Positions 26,357 through 34,738 are shown, counted from the first letter of the stretch. The stretch is 64,000 nucleotides of DNA from Streptomyces sp. CB09001 (GCF_003369795.1 NZ_CP026730.1:3658001-3722000); one strand, 5' to 3'. Program-made: numbers and translations. The notes: generated by a model from the letters alone, not told the origin.

Positions 26357-26667
26357 TCTGCTCGGAAGGGGGCGCGGTGCGTCCTCATGCCCCGGGAGGC
26401 GGCGGCCTTGCTTGTCGCTCGCCGACTTGGCCGAAGCAGAACCGGGCCCTTCGCGAAGGGCTCTCCTGGAGTCGTTTCCCCGCGCCATGTCACGCCCGGC
26501 CGTGCCGCCGAGGACTGCCGGCGGGCCGTCAACGCACCGCACCTGGTTCCGCTGGCCCGGGCCGGCGCGACGTTGGAGCGCGGCGTTTGGTGGAGTGCAA
26601 CGAAGTCGTCGCCGCGTGAGCGCGCCTCACCCGCGACACGGAGGCGATCACACGACAGGCTGCCGGA
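26357..26667. other. Gene-free gap inside the tRNA-adjacent module
   Basis: 311 bases between the SUMF1-like and VOC genes. No frame shows the third-position GC bias of the neighbours, and I see no repeat or hairpin worth naming. It presumably contains the VOC gene promoter. Confidence 0.5.
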
Positions 26668-27051
26668 ATGAAATCTCGAACTGATGGTATGTGGTGGGGA
26701 ACGGCGATCGAGGCGCCGGACCCCGGTGGTCTGGCGAGGTTCTACGCCGAGCTCCTCGGTTGGCACGTCGGACACGAAGAACCCGGGACGGCCATCGTCG
26801 CGGCCTCACCGCACGGGCCATTCTTCGTATTCCAGCAGGCCGAAGGCTACCGGGCTCCGGTCTGGCCGCCGGTCGACGGCGAACAGCGCCCGATGATGCA
26901 CTTCGACTTCCAGGTCGGGGACCTGGACTCGGCGGTCGCCGAGGCGGTCGCCCTGGGCGCCACGCCGGCCGAGGACCAGCCGCAGGAGAACGTCCGAGTG
27001 CTCCTCGATCCCGCCGGCCACCCCTTCTGCCTCTGCCTCGACGAGGGGTGA
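26668..27051 (+). CDS. VOC superfamily (glyoxalase/bleomycin-resistance-like) protein
   Basis: Single-domain metal-binding-type protein of 127 residues. The two beta-alpha-beta halves are visible: WWGTAIEAPDPGGLARFYAELLGW at 9-32 region and HFDFQVGDLDSAVAEAVALGA near 80-100, ending LLDPAGHPFCLCLDEG. VOC proteins range from glyoxalases to resistance binders, so no substrate is assigned. ATG 26668 (MKSRTDGMWWG) or 26689 (MWWG) are both possible. It is in the short segment bracketed by duplicated terminators, so it may have arrived with the SUMF1-like gene. Confidence 0.8.
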   Translation: MKSRTDGMWWGTAIEAPDPGGLARFYAELLGWHVGHEEPGTAIVAASPHGPFFVFQQAEGYRAPVWPPVDGEQRPMMHFDFQVGDLDSAVAEAVALGATPAEDQPQENVRVLLDPAGHPFCLCLDEG

Positions 27052-27136
27052 CCGGGCCAGGCACCCGCCACGCAGTCCACAGCTCCTGACGATTGCTCCC
27101 GCCCTCGGCGCCCTCTTGCCGCTCGATGCCGAGCTC

Positions 27137-27174
27137 GCCCCTGGCCAGGCGTTGTGGTCAGGGGCCGTCGTCGT
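27137..27174 (+). repeat. Downstream copy of the 38-base tRNA-Ser terminator
   Basis: Matches 25414-25451 at 34 of 38 positions, including the hairpin arms (CCCCTGGCC ... GGTCAGGGG) and the trailing GGGGCCGTCGTCGT. The two copies are 1723 bases apart and bracket the SUMF1-like and VOC genes. Confidence 0.85.
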
Positions 27175-27252
27175 TCCGGTTGTGACAGGGCTGTGACCGG
27201 AGGTGTGGCTTCCGCCACGGCCGGGGTGTGGCGGGGCTGGTGGGGTGGGGCG

Positions 27253-28344
27253 ATGCGAATTCCCCCGTTCCGCACGGCGTTGGCGGTCTCCGGTGTTCTT
27301 GTGGCCGGTCTTGTGTTGGGCGGCTGCGGTACTCAGACCGCCGGCTCCGCGCCAGGTGGTGGCGGGGAGACGAAGGGGCCGTGTGCGAGCGGTGCCACCG
27401 CCGACGGGGCTTCCGGCGGCACGGCCGGCGCCTGGGCTGAGCGGGACGGGGTCCGGGTCGTCGGGGTGGTGGAGCGGGCCGGTGCCGGGGCGAGTGCGTC
27501 TCCCAGTGGGCGGGCGAGTCGGAGGCCCGGGGTGTCGGTCACGGCGGACAGTCTGCCGGGGGCCGGGGCAGCGGCCGGGCCGTGTGCCGTCCAGTACGAC
27601 GTGACCAATCCGGGGGCCGAGCCCTTCACGTACACCATCACCTTCTCCCTGATGGACGAGCAGGGCCGGGCGATGTCGAACGTCGAGGAGACGGTGGCCT
27701 CCGTGGGGGCGGGGAAGACCGTGCGGAGGACGCTCGAGCCGGGCACGTATGCGGGTGGCGGGCCCGTCGACGCCGCGCGGGTGCGGATTCTCGGTGTGGA
27801 GCGGGTGCCCTCCGACGAGGCACCGGCCTCCGCGGGTTCCTGCCCGGAGTCCGGGCTGCGGCTGACCGCCGACCGGGGCGACGCGGCGATGGGGCTGCGT
27901 GTCGTGGGGCTGCACCTGGAGAACTGCGGGGGCCGGACGTACTCCCTGGAGGGTTACCCGGCACTGCAGTTGCTCGACGCGGAGCACCAGCCGGTGGAGG
28001 GGATCGCGATCCTGCGCGGTACCGACGGCATCCCGATGGCGGGCGGGGACGAGGGGCCGCCGCGGCCGGTGACGCTGCGGCCCGGTGAGTCCGCCGTGTC
28101 GGGGCTGGCGTGGCGCAACACCACCGAGTTCGGCGAGGCGGTGTCCGTGCCCTACGTCAGGGTCCGGGCCGAGGCCGGTTCCGAACCGGTGATGGTCGCA
28201 CCGCACCTCGACCTCGGCACCACCGGCGAGTTGGGGGTCCGGCCGTGGCGGAAGGACGAGACGCATGCGGACGGGGGCACGGGGGAGAGCGGCAGCGAAC
28301 GGCCGGGGGCTCAAGGCCCGTACGGCAGGTCTTCCAGCTCGTAG
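27253..28344 (+). CDS. Lipoprotein with DUF4232 domain
   Basis: Secreted lipoprotein of 363 residues. The signal ends at lipobox VLGGC (Cys near residue 25), followed by a Gly/Ala/Ser-rich spacer. Residues about 45-190 form a domain with a possible FxxL-type DUF4232-related fold, and residues 195-335 (starting CPESGLRLTADRG) match the DUF4232 pattern of a Cys pair around ENCGGRTYSLEGYPALQLLD. DUF4232 lipoproteins are frequent in Streptomyces and have no assigned role. The ATG 27253 gives a complete signal. Its last 34 bases overlap the convergent gene at 28311. Confidence 0.85.
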   Translation: MRIPPFRTALAVSGVLVAGLVLGGCGTQTAGSAPGGGGETKGPCASGATADGASGGTAGAWAERDGVRVVGVVERAGAGASASPSGRASRRPGVSVTADSLPGAGAAAGPCAVQYDVTNPGAEPFTYTITFSLMDEQGRAMSNVEETVASVGAGKTVRRTLEPGTYAGGGPVDAARVRILGVERVPSDEAPASAGSCPESGLRLTADRGDAAMGLRVVGLHLENCGGRTYSLEGYPALQLLDAEHQPVEGIAILRGTDGIPMAGGDEGPPRPVTLRPGESAVSGLAWRNTTEFGEAVSVPYVRVRAEAGSEPVMVAPHLDLGTTGELGVRPWRKDETHADGGTGESGSERPGAQGPYGRSSSS

Positions 28345-28790
28345 TCCTGTGCCAGGGACGTCCAGTCGACGTCCCGCAGGGCCTGGTCCGTGTCGTACGG
28401 GTCCGGAACCCGGGTCGTCGGCTGGAACCAGATGACGGTCAGGCCGGAGCGGTGGACGACCGGGTCCTTGGCCGGGGCCAGGGGCATGGAGGAGAAACGG
28501 CCGACGCAGGCCACGCGCGGGAGTGTCTCGACGGGGCCCAAGGCGCCCGCGTACTGGTCCGGGTACTCGCGCGGCGGCGGGATCAGGTGTACCGGCACGG
28601 TGGGGGTCATCCCGGCGGCGGTGTGCAGGAGTGCCCGGATGCGCAGGTCGTTCACGGGGCGGCACGGGTAGCTCGCCGGCAGGTCGCCGTAGGTCGGTGT
28701 GAGGCGCAGTTCGGTCAGTTCGACGCTGCGGCCGCAGGACAGGACGATTCGGGTCAGCGACAGGGTCGGCACTCTGGGGTGGTCGTGCAT
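28311..28790 (-). CDS. Hypothetical protein, possibly conserved in actinomycetes
   Basis: A 159-residue soluble protein without signal or membrane segment; no family recognised. It starts HDHPRVPTLSLTRIVLSC and contains TELRLTPTYGDLPASYPC, ALLHTAAGMTPTVPVHLIPPPREYPDQYAGALGP and SLAQDYELEDLPYGP near the end, so it has the composition of a real folded protein rather than a shadow frame. Third-position GC bias supports coding on the minus strand. It overlaps the 3' end of the DUF4232 gene by 34 bases. The primase-polymerase gene lies upstream on the same strand. Confidence 0.65.
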   Translation of the reverse strand: MHDHPRVPTLSLTRIVLSCGRSVELTELRLTPTYGDLPASYPCRPVNDLRIRALLHTAAGMTPTVPVHLIPPPREYPDQYAGALGPVETLPRVACVGRFSSMPLAPAKDPVVHRSGLTVIWFQPTTRVPDPYDTDQALRDVDWTSLAQDYELEDLPYGP

Positions 28791-28910
28791 CGGGGTCTTT
28801 CGGTTGCGTGCCGGTGAGGTGCGTGGAGTGCGGAGTGGGGGTGCGGAGGGGGTGCGGGGTGGGGGCGGTGCGGGGTGGAGAGTGGGGCGCAGCGCAGGGG
28901 CGGGTGCTCG

Positions 28911-29030
28911 GTTTCCGTCCGGCCGGTTTCCACCGGGCCGCTTCCACCGGGCCGCCGGGCCGGTTTCCACCGGGGCATCGGGCCGCTTCCACCGGGCCAC
29001 CAGGCCGGTTTCCGCCGGGTCGTTTCCGTC
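28911..29030. repeat. Short tandem repeats of GGCCGSTTCCACCGG type
   Basis: Around seven copies of a 12-17 base motif (GGCCGGTTTCCACCGG, GGCCGCTTCCACCGG and variants) fill most of the 240-base gap between the hypothetical gene and the primase-polymerase gene, ending at its stop codon. No spacers. Confidence 0.65.
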
Positions 29031-29904
29031 AGGGGTGCCGGCCCGTCATGCGGGCCGCCGACGCGATCGTCGCGCGGGCCTCGCGTTCGGTCAGGCCGGT
29101 GGCCCGGGCGGCGTCCAGCAAGGGGGCGAGGAGGGCCGCGCCGACGCCGTTCTCGTAGGCGCGGCAGGCCGCCCAGAAGAGGCGGGTGTTGCGCTGGCCC
29201 TCGTGGGCGGCCAGGACGAACTGGACGAGGCCGCGCCCGGCGCCCGCGGTGTCGCCGCCGGCATGCCGTACGGGGGGCGGGAGCAGCAGGCGCAGGAGCG
29301 CGGGCGGGCAGGGCGCGGGCCTCAGGTGGGACGTGCCGGGGGCGATCGTGTAGGCGCCGTGGCGGGTGCGGGAGCCGGGGCCGACGAGGTAGCCGCCGGC
29401 GCCCCGGATGTCGATGCCGGGGGCGAGCCGGCCGGCCGAGTTGGGGACGACGTGGTCCGGCGGGCCGGTCAGCCAGAGGTGGCGGCCTCCGCTGGGGGTC
29501 AGGACGACGACCGTGGGCGGGATCGTGAACAGGTGGCGCAGGGCCAGTTCGCGCAGGGCGGTGGAGGAGTCCGTCTGCGACATGGCCGACTTCGTGTCCA
29601 GGTCGACGCCGATCAGGTCGTGTGGCGGCAGTCCGCAGGCGATGCCGTAGCCCGTGGCCCACGGGGCGGCGGCGAACAGCGCGCGGACGCGGTCCGGGTC
29701 GGTGGAGGCGTCGTGGACGCCGTGGCCGAAGCGGCCGCACTCGCCGCGGCAGGCGAAGGGCTCGGAGGCCGGGGCGTCGCGGTGGGGGGAGCGCAGCGCC
29801 GGGAGCTTCGTCCGGGCCAGCGGGATGACGGCCAGTCCGCGTTCCGCGGCTGACAGGGCGTGTGCGAGGGCCAGTGTCGTGGCCCGCCGGTCGGTGGTGG
29901 CCAT
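29029..29904 (-). CDS. Bifunctional DNA primase/polymerase (prim-pol)
   Basis: AEP-superfamily primase-polymerase, 291 residues. Active-site motifs look intact: motif I GVDLDTK (metal-binding Asp-x-Asp) near residue 99, motif II TPSGGRHLWL near 137, motif III GIDIRGAGGYLVGPGS near 165. The Cys-containing segment CRGECGRFGHGVHD near 52 may bind zinc. No helicase domain or neighbouring helicase, integrase or replicon genes are present, so this is a free-standing chromosomal enzyme rather than a plasmid primase. An SOS-box-like palindrome lies 10 bases before the ATG, suggesting induction by DNA damage. No ribosome site precedes the ATG, so the mRNA may be leaderless. Confidence 0.88.
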   Translation of the reverse strand: MATTDRRATTLALAHALSAAERGLAVIPLARTKLPALRSPHRDAPASEPFACRGECGRFGHGVHDASTDPDRVRALFAAAPWATGYGIACGLPPHDLIGVDLDTKSAMSQTDSSTALRELALRHLFTIPPTVVVLTPSGGRHLWLTGPPDHVVPNSAGRLAPGIDIRGAGGYLVGPGSRTRHGAYTIAPGTSHLRPAPCPPALLRLLLPPPVRHAGGDTAGAGRGLVQFVLAAHEGQRNTRLFWAACRAYENGVGAALLAPLLDAARATGLTEREARATIASAARMTGRHP

Positions 29905-30267
29905 GGGTCTATGTTCGTACGTATGTTCGAGAAAGGGAAGGGTGAGGGGTGCGACACGCCGGGGCGGCGGGGCGTGGGGAGAAAGTGGCGGAACGCTTCA
30001 CCTCTTGCGGGGCTTGAGGAGGAGTCGTCCGTGCTGACCCGAGGTGGGAGGGAAGGGAAGCAAAGGGGTTTATCGACTTGTCCTCACGCTTGAGGGCGAA
30101 TCAGGGCTTCCGGGGTGGTTCGCCGGGGATTCGGTGGGCAATTCTGATCACGCGACGTCGTGCACAGCGTCGAGGCGGTCGGCCAACTGCCTTGGCACAA
30201 GCCGTAGTTCACGTACTTCTCGCGTTGTCGGCTGGAAGCCGGTGCGCACTTGTTCTGGAGGAACAAC
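29905..30267. other. Divergent gap before the small secreted protein gene
   Basis: 363 bases between the divergent prim-pol gene and the gene at 30268. It holds the SOS-box-like site (annotated separately) and a ribosome site CTGGAGG before 30268. I see no other gene or repeat. Confidence 0.6.
29915..29930 (-). promoter_or_regulatory. SOS-box (LexA-site)-like palindrome upstream of prim-pol
   Basis: Read on the minus strand the site is TCGAACATACGTACGA. The actinobacterial LexA box as I know it is TCGAAC-N4-GTTCGA, so eleven of the twelve specified bases match; only GTACGA differs from GTTCGA. It lies 10 bases upstream of the prim-pol ATG, where binding would block transcription. Confidence 0.65.
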
Positions 30268-30594
30268 ATGGCAAGCATCCGTACCGCCCGTGTCGTCGCC
30301 GCCGTTGCCGCCCTTCCGCTCGCCGCCGCTCTCTTCGGCGGGGTGGCGACGGCGGACAACGGCGCCTTCGCGGACGACGGATCGAACGCGACCGCCGCCA
30401 GCGCCTCCGCGGGCATCATCGGCAGCGGCGTCGGCGACGACAACAACGGCAACTCGTCCACCACGCAGCAGCAGGCGGTCGGCTCGGGGGCCTCGAACCA
30501 GAGCAACACCGCGCAGGTCGACGGCTCCGCCTTCACGTCGATCAACCAGGGCAACGACAACGTGGCCGTCACCTTCTCCCCGCTGTGGTGGTGA
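30268..30594 (+). CDS. Small secreted Asn/Gln/Ser-rich protein
   Basis: A 108-residue secreted protein. The signal peptide (1-28) ends at VATA; the mature part is rich in Asn, Gln, Ser, Gly and Thr and poor in charged residues, with NNGNSSTTQQQAVGSG and QGNDNVAVTF. Segments QSNTAQV and QGNDNVAV resemble the Q-x-G-x-x-N-x-A spacing of curlin-type amyloid repeats, and the end is SPLWW. It is not a chaplin (no chaplin Cys pattern or sorting signal) or a rodlin. A GGAGG ribosome site lies 8 bases before ATG 30268. Two strong terminators follow. Confidence 0.8.
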   Translation: MASIRTARVVAAVAALPLAAALFGGVATADNGAFADDGSNATAASASAGIIGSGVGDDNNGNSSTTQQQAVGSGASNQSNTAQVDGSAFTSINQGNDNVAVTFSPLWW

Positions 30595-30597
30595 GCT

Positions 30598-30635
30598 GAG
30601 GGACCGGCGCGGGTGCGCTGCCGCGCCGGCCCCTC
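30598..30635 (+). terminator. Terminator after the small secreted protein gene
   Basis: Arms GAGGGACCGGCGCGG and CCGCGCCGGCCCCTC (30598-30612 / 30621-30635), 14 of 15 pairs matched, 8-base loop, starting right after the stop at 30594. Confidence 0.8.
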
Positions 30636-30671
30636 GGTTCTTGTGCGGGTGTGCTTCATGGGGTCTCAGTG

Positions 30672-30713
30672 CGTCCGGGCGACGGTACTCCGGTACCGTC
30701 GCCCGGACGTTTT
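30672..30713 (+). terminator. Perfect 17-base intrinsic terminator
   Basis: Arms CGTCCGGGCGACGGTAC (30672-30688) and complement (30693-30709) with loop TCCG, followed by TTTT at 30710-30713. A textbook rho-independent terminator, unusual here in having a T run. Confidence 0.85.
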
Positions 30714-30956
30714 CGTGCCCGCGCCGGCCGTGCCGCGGGTGCCGGCACGTCCTCGCCAGGTGCGTGCTTCGCGGTACTCCGGGCCCCCTCCGGTGCGCGC
30801 CTCGTGGGAACCCCCAGGGGTCAACCCGCAGTACCCCTCCTCCCCCACTCCACCTACAGGAGGTGGGGCCAACACCACCCCTACAACCTGAGGCGGACTC
30901 GGCTTCGGGACCTGCGGCCGATCCGCGGGGTGCCCCCTCGCTCATAGCGTTGAGCC

Positions 30957-31559
30957 ATGACCACACCCGTCTGCACCAGCGCTTCGAACGCCGCCACAGC
31001 CATGGCGCCGGCCACGGCGAGGGCCACCGCGCCGGCCGCGGCCACAGCAAGGACGCAGACCTTCCCGTACCCGTCGTTCTCGTCGTACGTGAAGGCTCGC
31101 CAGCCGGTGCTGCTGCGTACCGCCCGGTCGCTCACCGCGAACCCGAGCGACGCGGAGGACCTGCTGCAGACCGCGCTCACCAAGACGTACGTGGCCTGGG
31201 AGCGCATCGAGGACCATCGCGCCCTGGACGGCTATGTGCGCCGGGCGCTGCTGAACACCCGGACGTCGCAGTGGCGCAAGCGCAAGGTCGACGAGTTCGC
31301 CTGCGACGAGCTGCCCGAGCCGGAGCCCGTGTCCGGCGACGACCCGGCGGAGCGGCAGGCCCTGCACGACGCGATGTGGCGGGCGATCATGAAGCTGCCC
31401 GCGCGGCAGCGCGCGATGGTCGTCCTCAGGTACTACGAGGACCTCAGCGAGGCCCGTACGGCGGAAGTGCTCGGAGTTTCCGTGGGTACCGTGAAGTCGG
31501 CCGTCTCCCGGGCCCTCGGCAAGCTCCGTGAGGACCCTGAGCTGGGGTTCGTGCGGTAA
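30957..31559 (+). CDS. SigE-family ECF RNA polymerase sigma factor
   Basis: Extracytoplasmic-function type sigma factor of 200 residues. A low-complexity Ala/Thr-rich N-terminus (1-35) is atypical and could be an over-extended start. Region 2 (about 45-105) reads TANPSDAEDLLQTALTKTYVAWERIEDHRALDGYVRRALLN in part, and region 4 (about 140-190) LPARQRAMVVLRYYEDLSEARTAEVLGVSVGTVKS, the promoter -35 reader. No anti-sigma gene sits next to it. This resembles the actinobacterial SigE-type family found in many Streptomyces copies, from memory. The next gene starts 150 bases on. Confidence 0.88.
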   Translation: MTTPVCTSASNAATAMAPATARATAPAAATARTQTFPYPSFSSYVKARQPVLLRTARSLTANPSDAEDLLQTALTKTYVAWERIEDHRALDGYVRRALLNTRTSQWRKRKVDEFACDELPEPEPVSGDDPAERQALHDAMWRAIMKLPARQRAMVVLRYYEDLSEARTAEVLGVSVGTVKSAVSRALGKLREDPELGFVR

Positions 31560-31708
31560 TGACCTGGTATGTGAACACCGGGTGGGATCGCGTATTCGGC
31601 GCCGCCCACTGATCGATCACCCGGGACTAGTGACATACCGCGCGGTATGTGCGCAGAATCAGCGCAACCCTTACCGCCGCGTAGGCAATGTCGCCCCGGG
31701 AGGACACC

Positions 31709-33364
31709 GTGCTGAGCACGATGCAGGACGTACCGCTGCTGATATCGAGGATCCTGACCCACGGGTCGACCATCCACGGCAGCTCGCAGGTGACCACCTG
31801 GACCGGTGAGGACGAGCCGCACCGCCGCTCCTTCGCCGAGATCGGTGCCCGCGCCGCACAGCTGGCGCACGCCCTGCGCGAGGACCTCGCCGTCGTCGAC
31901 GACGAACGCGTGGCGACCCTCATGTGGAACAACGCCGAGCATGTCGAGGCCTACTTCGCGATCCCCGCCATGGGCGCGGTCCTCCACACCCTCAATCTCC
32001 GCCTCCCGCCCGAGCAGCTGGCCTGGATCGTGAACCACGCCGCCGACCGGGTCGTGCTCGCCAACGGTTCGCTGCTGCCGCTGCTCGCCCCGCTGCTGCC
32101 GCACCTGAAGACGGTCGAGCACGTCGTCGTCACCGGGCCGGGCGACCGCTCCCTGCTGGACGGGGCCGCCGTCCAGGTGCACGAGTACGAGGACCTGATC
32201 GCCGGCAAGCCCACCACGTACGACTGGCCCGAGCTGGACGAGCGGGCGGCGGCCGCCATGTGCTACACCTCCGGCACCACCGGCGACCCCAAGGGCGTGG
32301 TCTACAGCCACCGCTCGATCTACCTGCACTCCATGCAGGTCAACATGGCCCAGTCGATGGGCCTGACCGACCAGGACATCTCGCTGGTCGTGGTCCCGCA
32401 GTTCCACGTCAACGCGTGGGGACTGCCGCACGCCACCTTCATGACCGGCGTGAACATGCTGATGCCGGACCGCTTCCTGCAGCCCGCGCCCCTCGCCGCG
32501 ATGATCGAGGGCGAGCGGCCGACGCACGCCGCCGCCGTCCCCACCATCTGGCAGGGCCTGCTGGCGGAGCTGACGGCCACGCCCCGGGACGTCTCCTCCC
32601 TCACCCAGGTCACCATCGGCGGCTCGGCCTGTCCGCCCTCCCTCATGGAGGCGTTCGACGCGCTCGGCATGCGGGTCTGCCACGCCTGGGGCATGACGGA
32701 GACCTCGCCGCTCGGCACCATCGCCCGGCCGCCGGCCCACGTGGTCGGGACGCCGGAGGAGTTCGCCTACCGCCTCACCCAGGGGCGTTTCCCGGCCGGT
32801 GTCGAGGCCCGGCTCACCGGTCCCGGCGGCGAGCGCCTGCCCTGGGACGGCGAGTCCGCCGGTGAGCTGGAGGTGCGCGGCAACTGGATCGCCGGTGCCT
32901 ACTACAACGGCCCCGGGGCCGATCCGCTGCGTCCCGACGACAAGTTCAGCGAGGACGGCTGGCTGAAGACCGGCGACGTCGGCACGATCTCCCCGGACGG
33001 TTTCCTCACCCTCACCGACCGGGCCAAGGACGTCATCAAGTCCGGCGGGGAGTGGATCTCCTCGGTCGAGCTGGAGAACGCGCTGATGGCCCACCCGGAC
33101 GTCGCCGAGGCCGCCGTCGTCGCCGTACCGGACGACAGGTGGGGCGAGCGCCCGCTGGCCACCGTCGTCCTCCGGAAGGGCGCCACCACCGACTTCGCCG
33201 CCCTGCGCACCTTCCTCGCCGAGGACGGCAAGATCGCCAAGTGGCAGCTGCCGGAACGCTGGACGGTCATCGAGACGGTGCCGAAGACGAGCGTCGGCAA
33301 GTTCGACAAGAAGGTGCTGCGCCGGCAGTACGCCGACGGCGGCCTGGACGTGACCCGGCTCTGA
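31709..33364 (+). CDS. Fatty acyl-CoA ligase (AMP-forming)
   Basis: ANL-superfamily ligase of 551 residues that would activate a fatty acid through an acyl-adenylate to the CoA thioester. Core motifs: CYTSGTTGDPKGVVYSH near residue 193, MTETSPLGTI near 330, GWLKTGDVG near 418, RAKDVIKSGGEWISSVELE near 440 and the catalytic lysine in PKTSVGKFDKK near 532. GTG 31709 (VLSTMQDVPL) follows GGGAGG by five bases and matches the usual N-terminus; the frame opens seven codons earlier without support. It stands alone; a hairpin terminator follows. Confidence 0.92.
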   Translation: MLSTMQDVPLLISRILTHGSTIHGSSQVTTWTGEDEPHRRSFAEIGARAAQLAHALREDLAVVDDERVATLMWNNAEHVEAYFAIPAMGAVLHTLNLRLPPEQLAWIVNHAADRVVLANGSLLPLLAPLLPHLKTVEHVVVTGPGDRSLLDGAAVQVHEYEDLIAGKPTTYDWPELDERAAAAMCYTSGTTGDPKGVVYSHRSIYLHSMQVNMAQSMGLTDQDISLVVVPQFHVNAWGLPHATFMTGVNMLMPDRFLQPAPLAAMIEGERPTHAAAVPTIWQGLLAELTATPRDVSSLTQVTIGGSACPPSLMEAFDALGMRVCHAWGMTETSPLGTIARPPAHVVGTPEEFAYRLTQGRFPAGVEARLTGPGGERLPWDGESAGELEVRGNWIAGAYYNGPGADPLRPDDKFSEDGWLKTGDVGTISPDGFLTLTDRAKDVIKSGGEWISSVELENALMAHPDVAEAAVVAVPDDRWGERPLATVVLRKGATTDFAALRTFLAEDGKIAKWQLPERWTVIETVPKTSVGKFDKKVLRRQYADGGLDVTRL

Positions 33365-33380
33365 GGCGTACGCGCGGGAA

Positions 33381-33400
33381 CCCGGGCGCGATCGCCCGGG
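33381..33400. terminator. Terminator between convergent genes
   Basis: Perfect 8-base arms CCCGGGCG / CGCCCGGG (33381-33388 / 33393-33400), loop CGAT, between the ligase gene and the convergent MFS gene. A second GC-rich inverted repeat (GGCGGGA ... TCCCGCC) follows immediately. Confidence 0.65.
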
Positions 33401-33448
33401 CGGCGGGAGGTCCGCACGGCCTTCCCGCCGCCCGGCACGCGCCCGTCG

Positions 33449-34738
33449 TCACCGCGCAGGCCTTGCGGTCCGCGCCGGCCGTACGGCCGTAGCCGTCCAC
33501 CCCAGCACCAGCCAGGCCCCCGCCACCGCGCACACGCCGCCCCAGCCCCAGTGGCCGAACGCGGGCCCCACGAGGGCCGAGGCCAGCGCGCCGCCCGCGA
33601 AGCTCGAGACGACGTACGCCGTGTTGGCGGTGGCCGGGGCCGAGGTCGTGGTGAGGGCCAGGGTCTGGTTGGCGACGTGGGAGGCGACCAGGGCGGCGTG
33701 TACCAGGACGGCCGCCGCGCACAGGGCCGCCATCACCTGCCCGCCCAGCCAGAACAGCGGCACCGAGAGGGCGGCCAGGGCGTACGCGGACCGTACGACC
33801 TTGGCGGCGCCGAACCGGTCGACCAGGCCCCCGGCGAGCGGCGCGACGACGCTCGCCGCCAGCCCGAACAGGCCGAACAGGCCGGCCGCGGCGGTGGTCA
33901 TGCCGTACCCCTCGTCCTCCGCGAGCAGCAGGGCGAGCGAGGTCCACAGGGCGCTCCAGGCCCCGTACATCCCCGCCTGGCGCACGCATGCCCGCCACAG
34001 GTCGGGCGAGCGGCGCACCACGCCCGGTATCGCGACGAGCCCCGCGAACAGCGGGCCCTGCCGCTGCCGCCGCTCCACGGGCAGGACGTACGCGGTCGTC
34101 AGCCCCAGCACGGCGGTGAGCACGGCCGCGCCCACGAACACCGTGCGCCAGCCGAAGGCCTGCCCGGCGAGACCGCCGAGCACCCGGGCCGCGACGACGC
34201 CGGTGAACAGGCCCGCGACGACGGCCGCGACGTGCCGGGCCCGGCGGTCGGCGGGGGCGCGCCCGGCGACCAGCGGGACGAGCAGCTGCGGTACGACGGT
34301 GGCGGCCGAGGCGACCAGGACGGCGCCCGCGAGCGCGCCGGTCCCGGCCGACGCGGCGGCGGCGAGCAGGGCGGCGGCGGCGACCAGCGAGAGGACGGCG
34401 ACCAGACGGCGCCGGTTCACGCTGTCCCCGAGCGGCGCGAAGAAGAGCAGGCCGGCCGCGTACCCCAGTTGCGCTACCGAGGCGAGCCAGGCGACCGCCG
34501 ACGGGGTGGAGCCCATGTCGTGGGCGATGAGGGGGAGCAGCGGCGCCGCGAGGTAGATGTTGGCGGCCGTCACGGCGGTGCACAGGGCGATCAGGGGGAG
34601 GAAGAGCCGGGCGGCGGCACCGGACGGCCCGTCCCCGGCCCGGGTGGACGTGTCGGTGGACGTGGACGTGGACGTGGACGCGGACCTGGACGTGCCAGTT
34701 GGAGTGGGAGTGGGAGTGGGAGACGGCGATGACGGCAT
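33449..34738 (-). CDS. Major facilitator superfamily transporter
   Basis: Drug-efflux type MFS permease of 429 residues with about twelve helices between residues 48 and 415; the loop after helix 2 reads FFAPLGDSVNRRRLVA, the DHA-family motif A region. The N-terminal 45 residues are low-complexity Pro/Thr/Ser, encoded by hexamer repeats (GTGGAC and GGAGTG units on the plus strand). It is divergent from a tetR gene with inverted repeats between, so it is probably induced when the TetR protein binds the exported compound. ATG 34738 is chosen; the frame continues upstream through the operator region without a plausible start. Confidence 0.88.
   Translation of the reverse strand: MPSSPSPTPTPTPTGTSRSASTSTSTSTDTSTRAGDGPSGAAARLFLPLIALCTAVTAANIYLAAPLLPLIAHDMGSTPSAVAWLASVAQLGYAAGLLFFAPLGDSVNRRRLVAVLSLVAAAALLAAAASAGTGALAGAVLVASAATVVPQLLVPLVAGRAPADRRARHVAAVVAGLFTGVVAARVLGGLAGQAFGWRTVFVGAAVLTAVLGLTTAYVLPVERRQRQGPLFAGLVAIPGVVRRSPDLWRACVRQAGMYGAWSALWTSLALLLAEDEGYGMTTAAAGLFGLFGLAASVVAPLAGGLVDRFGAAKVVRSAYALAALSVPLFWLGGQVMAALCAAAVLVHAALVASHVANQTLALTTTSAPATANTAYVVSSFAGGALASALVGPAFGHWGWGGVCAVAGAWLVLGWTATAVRPARTARPAR

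Noticed and set aside
29029..29904. Prim-pol as part of a plasmid, ICE or prophage
   Set aside because: No integrase, helicase, excisionase, repeats at ends or phage genes; neighbours are ordinary chromosomal genes.
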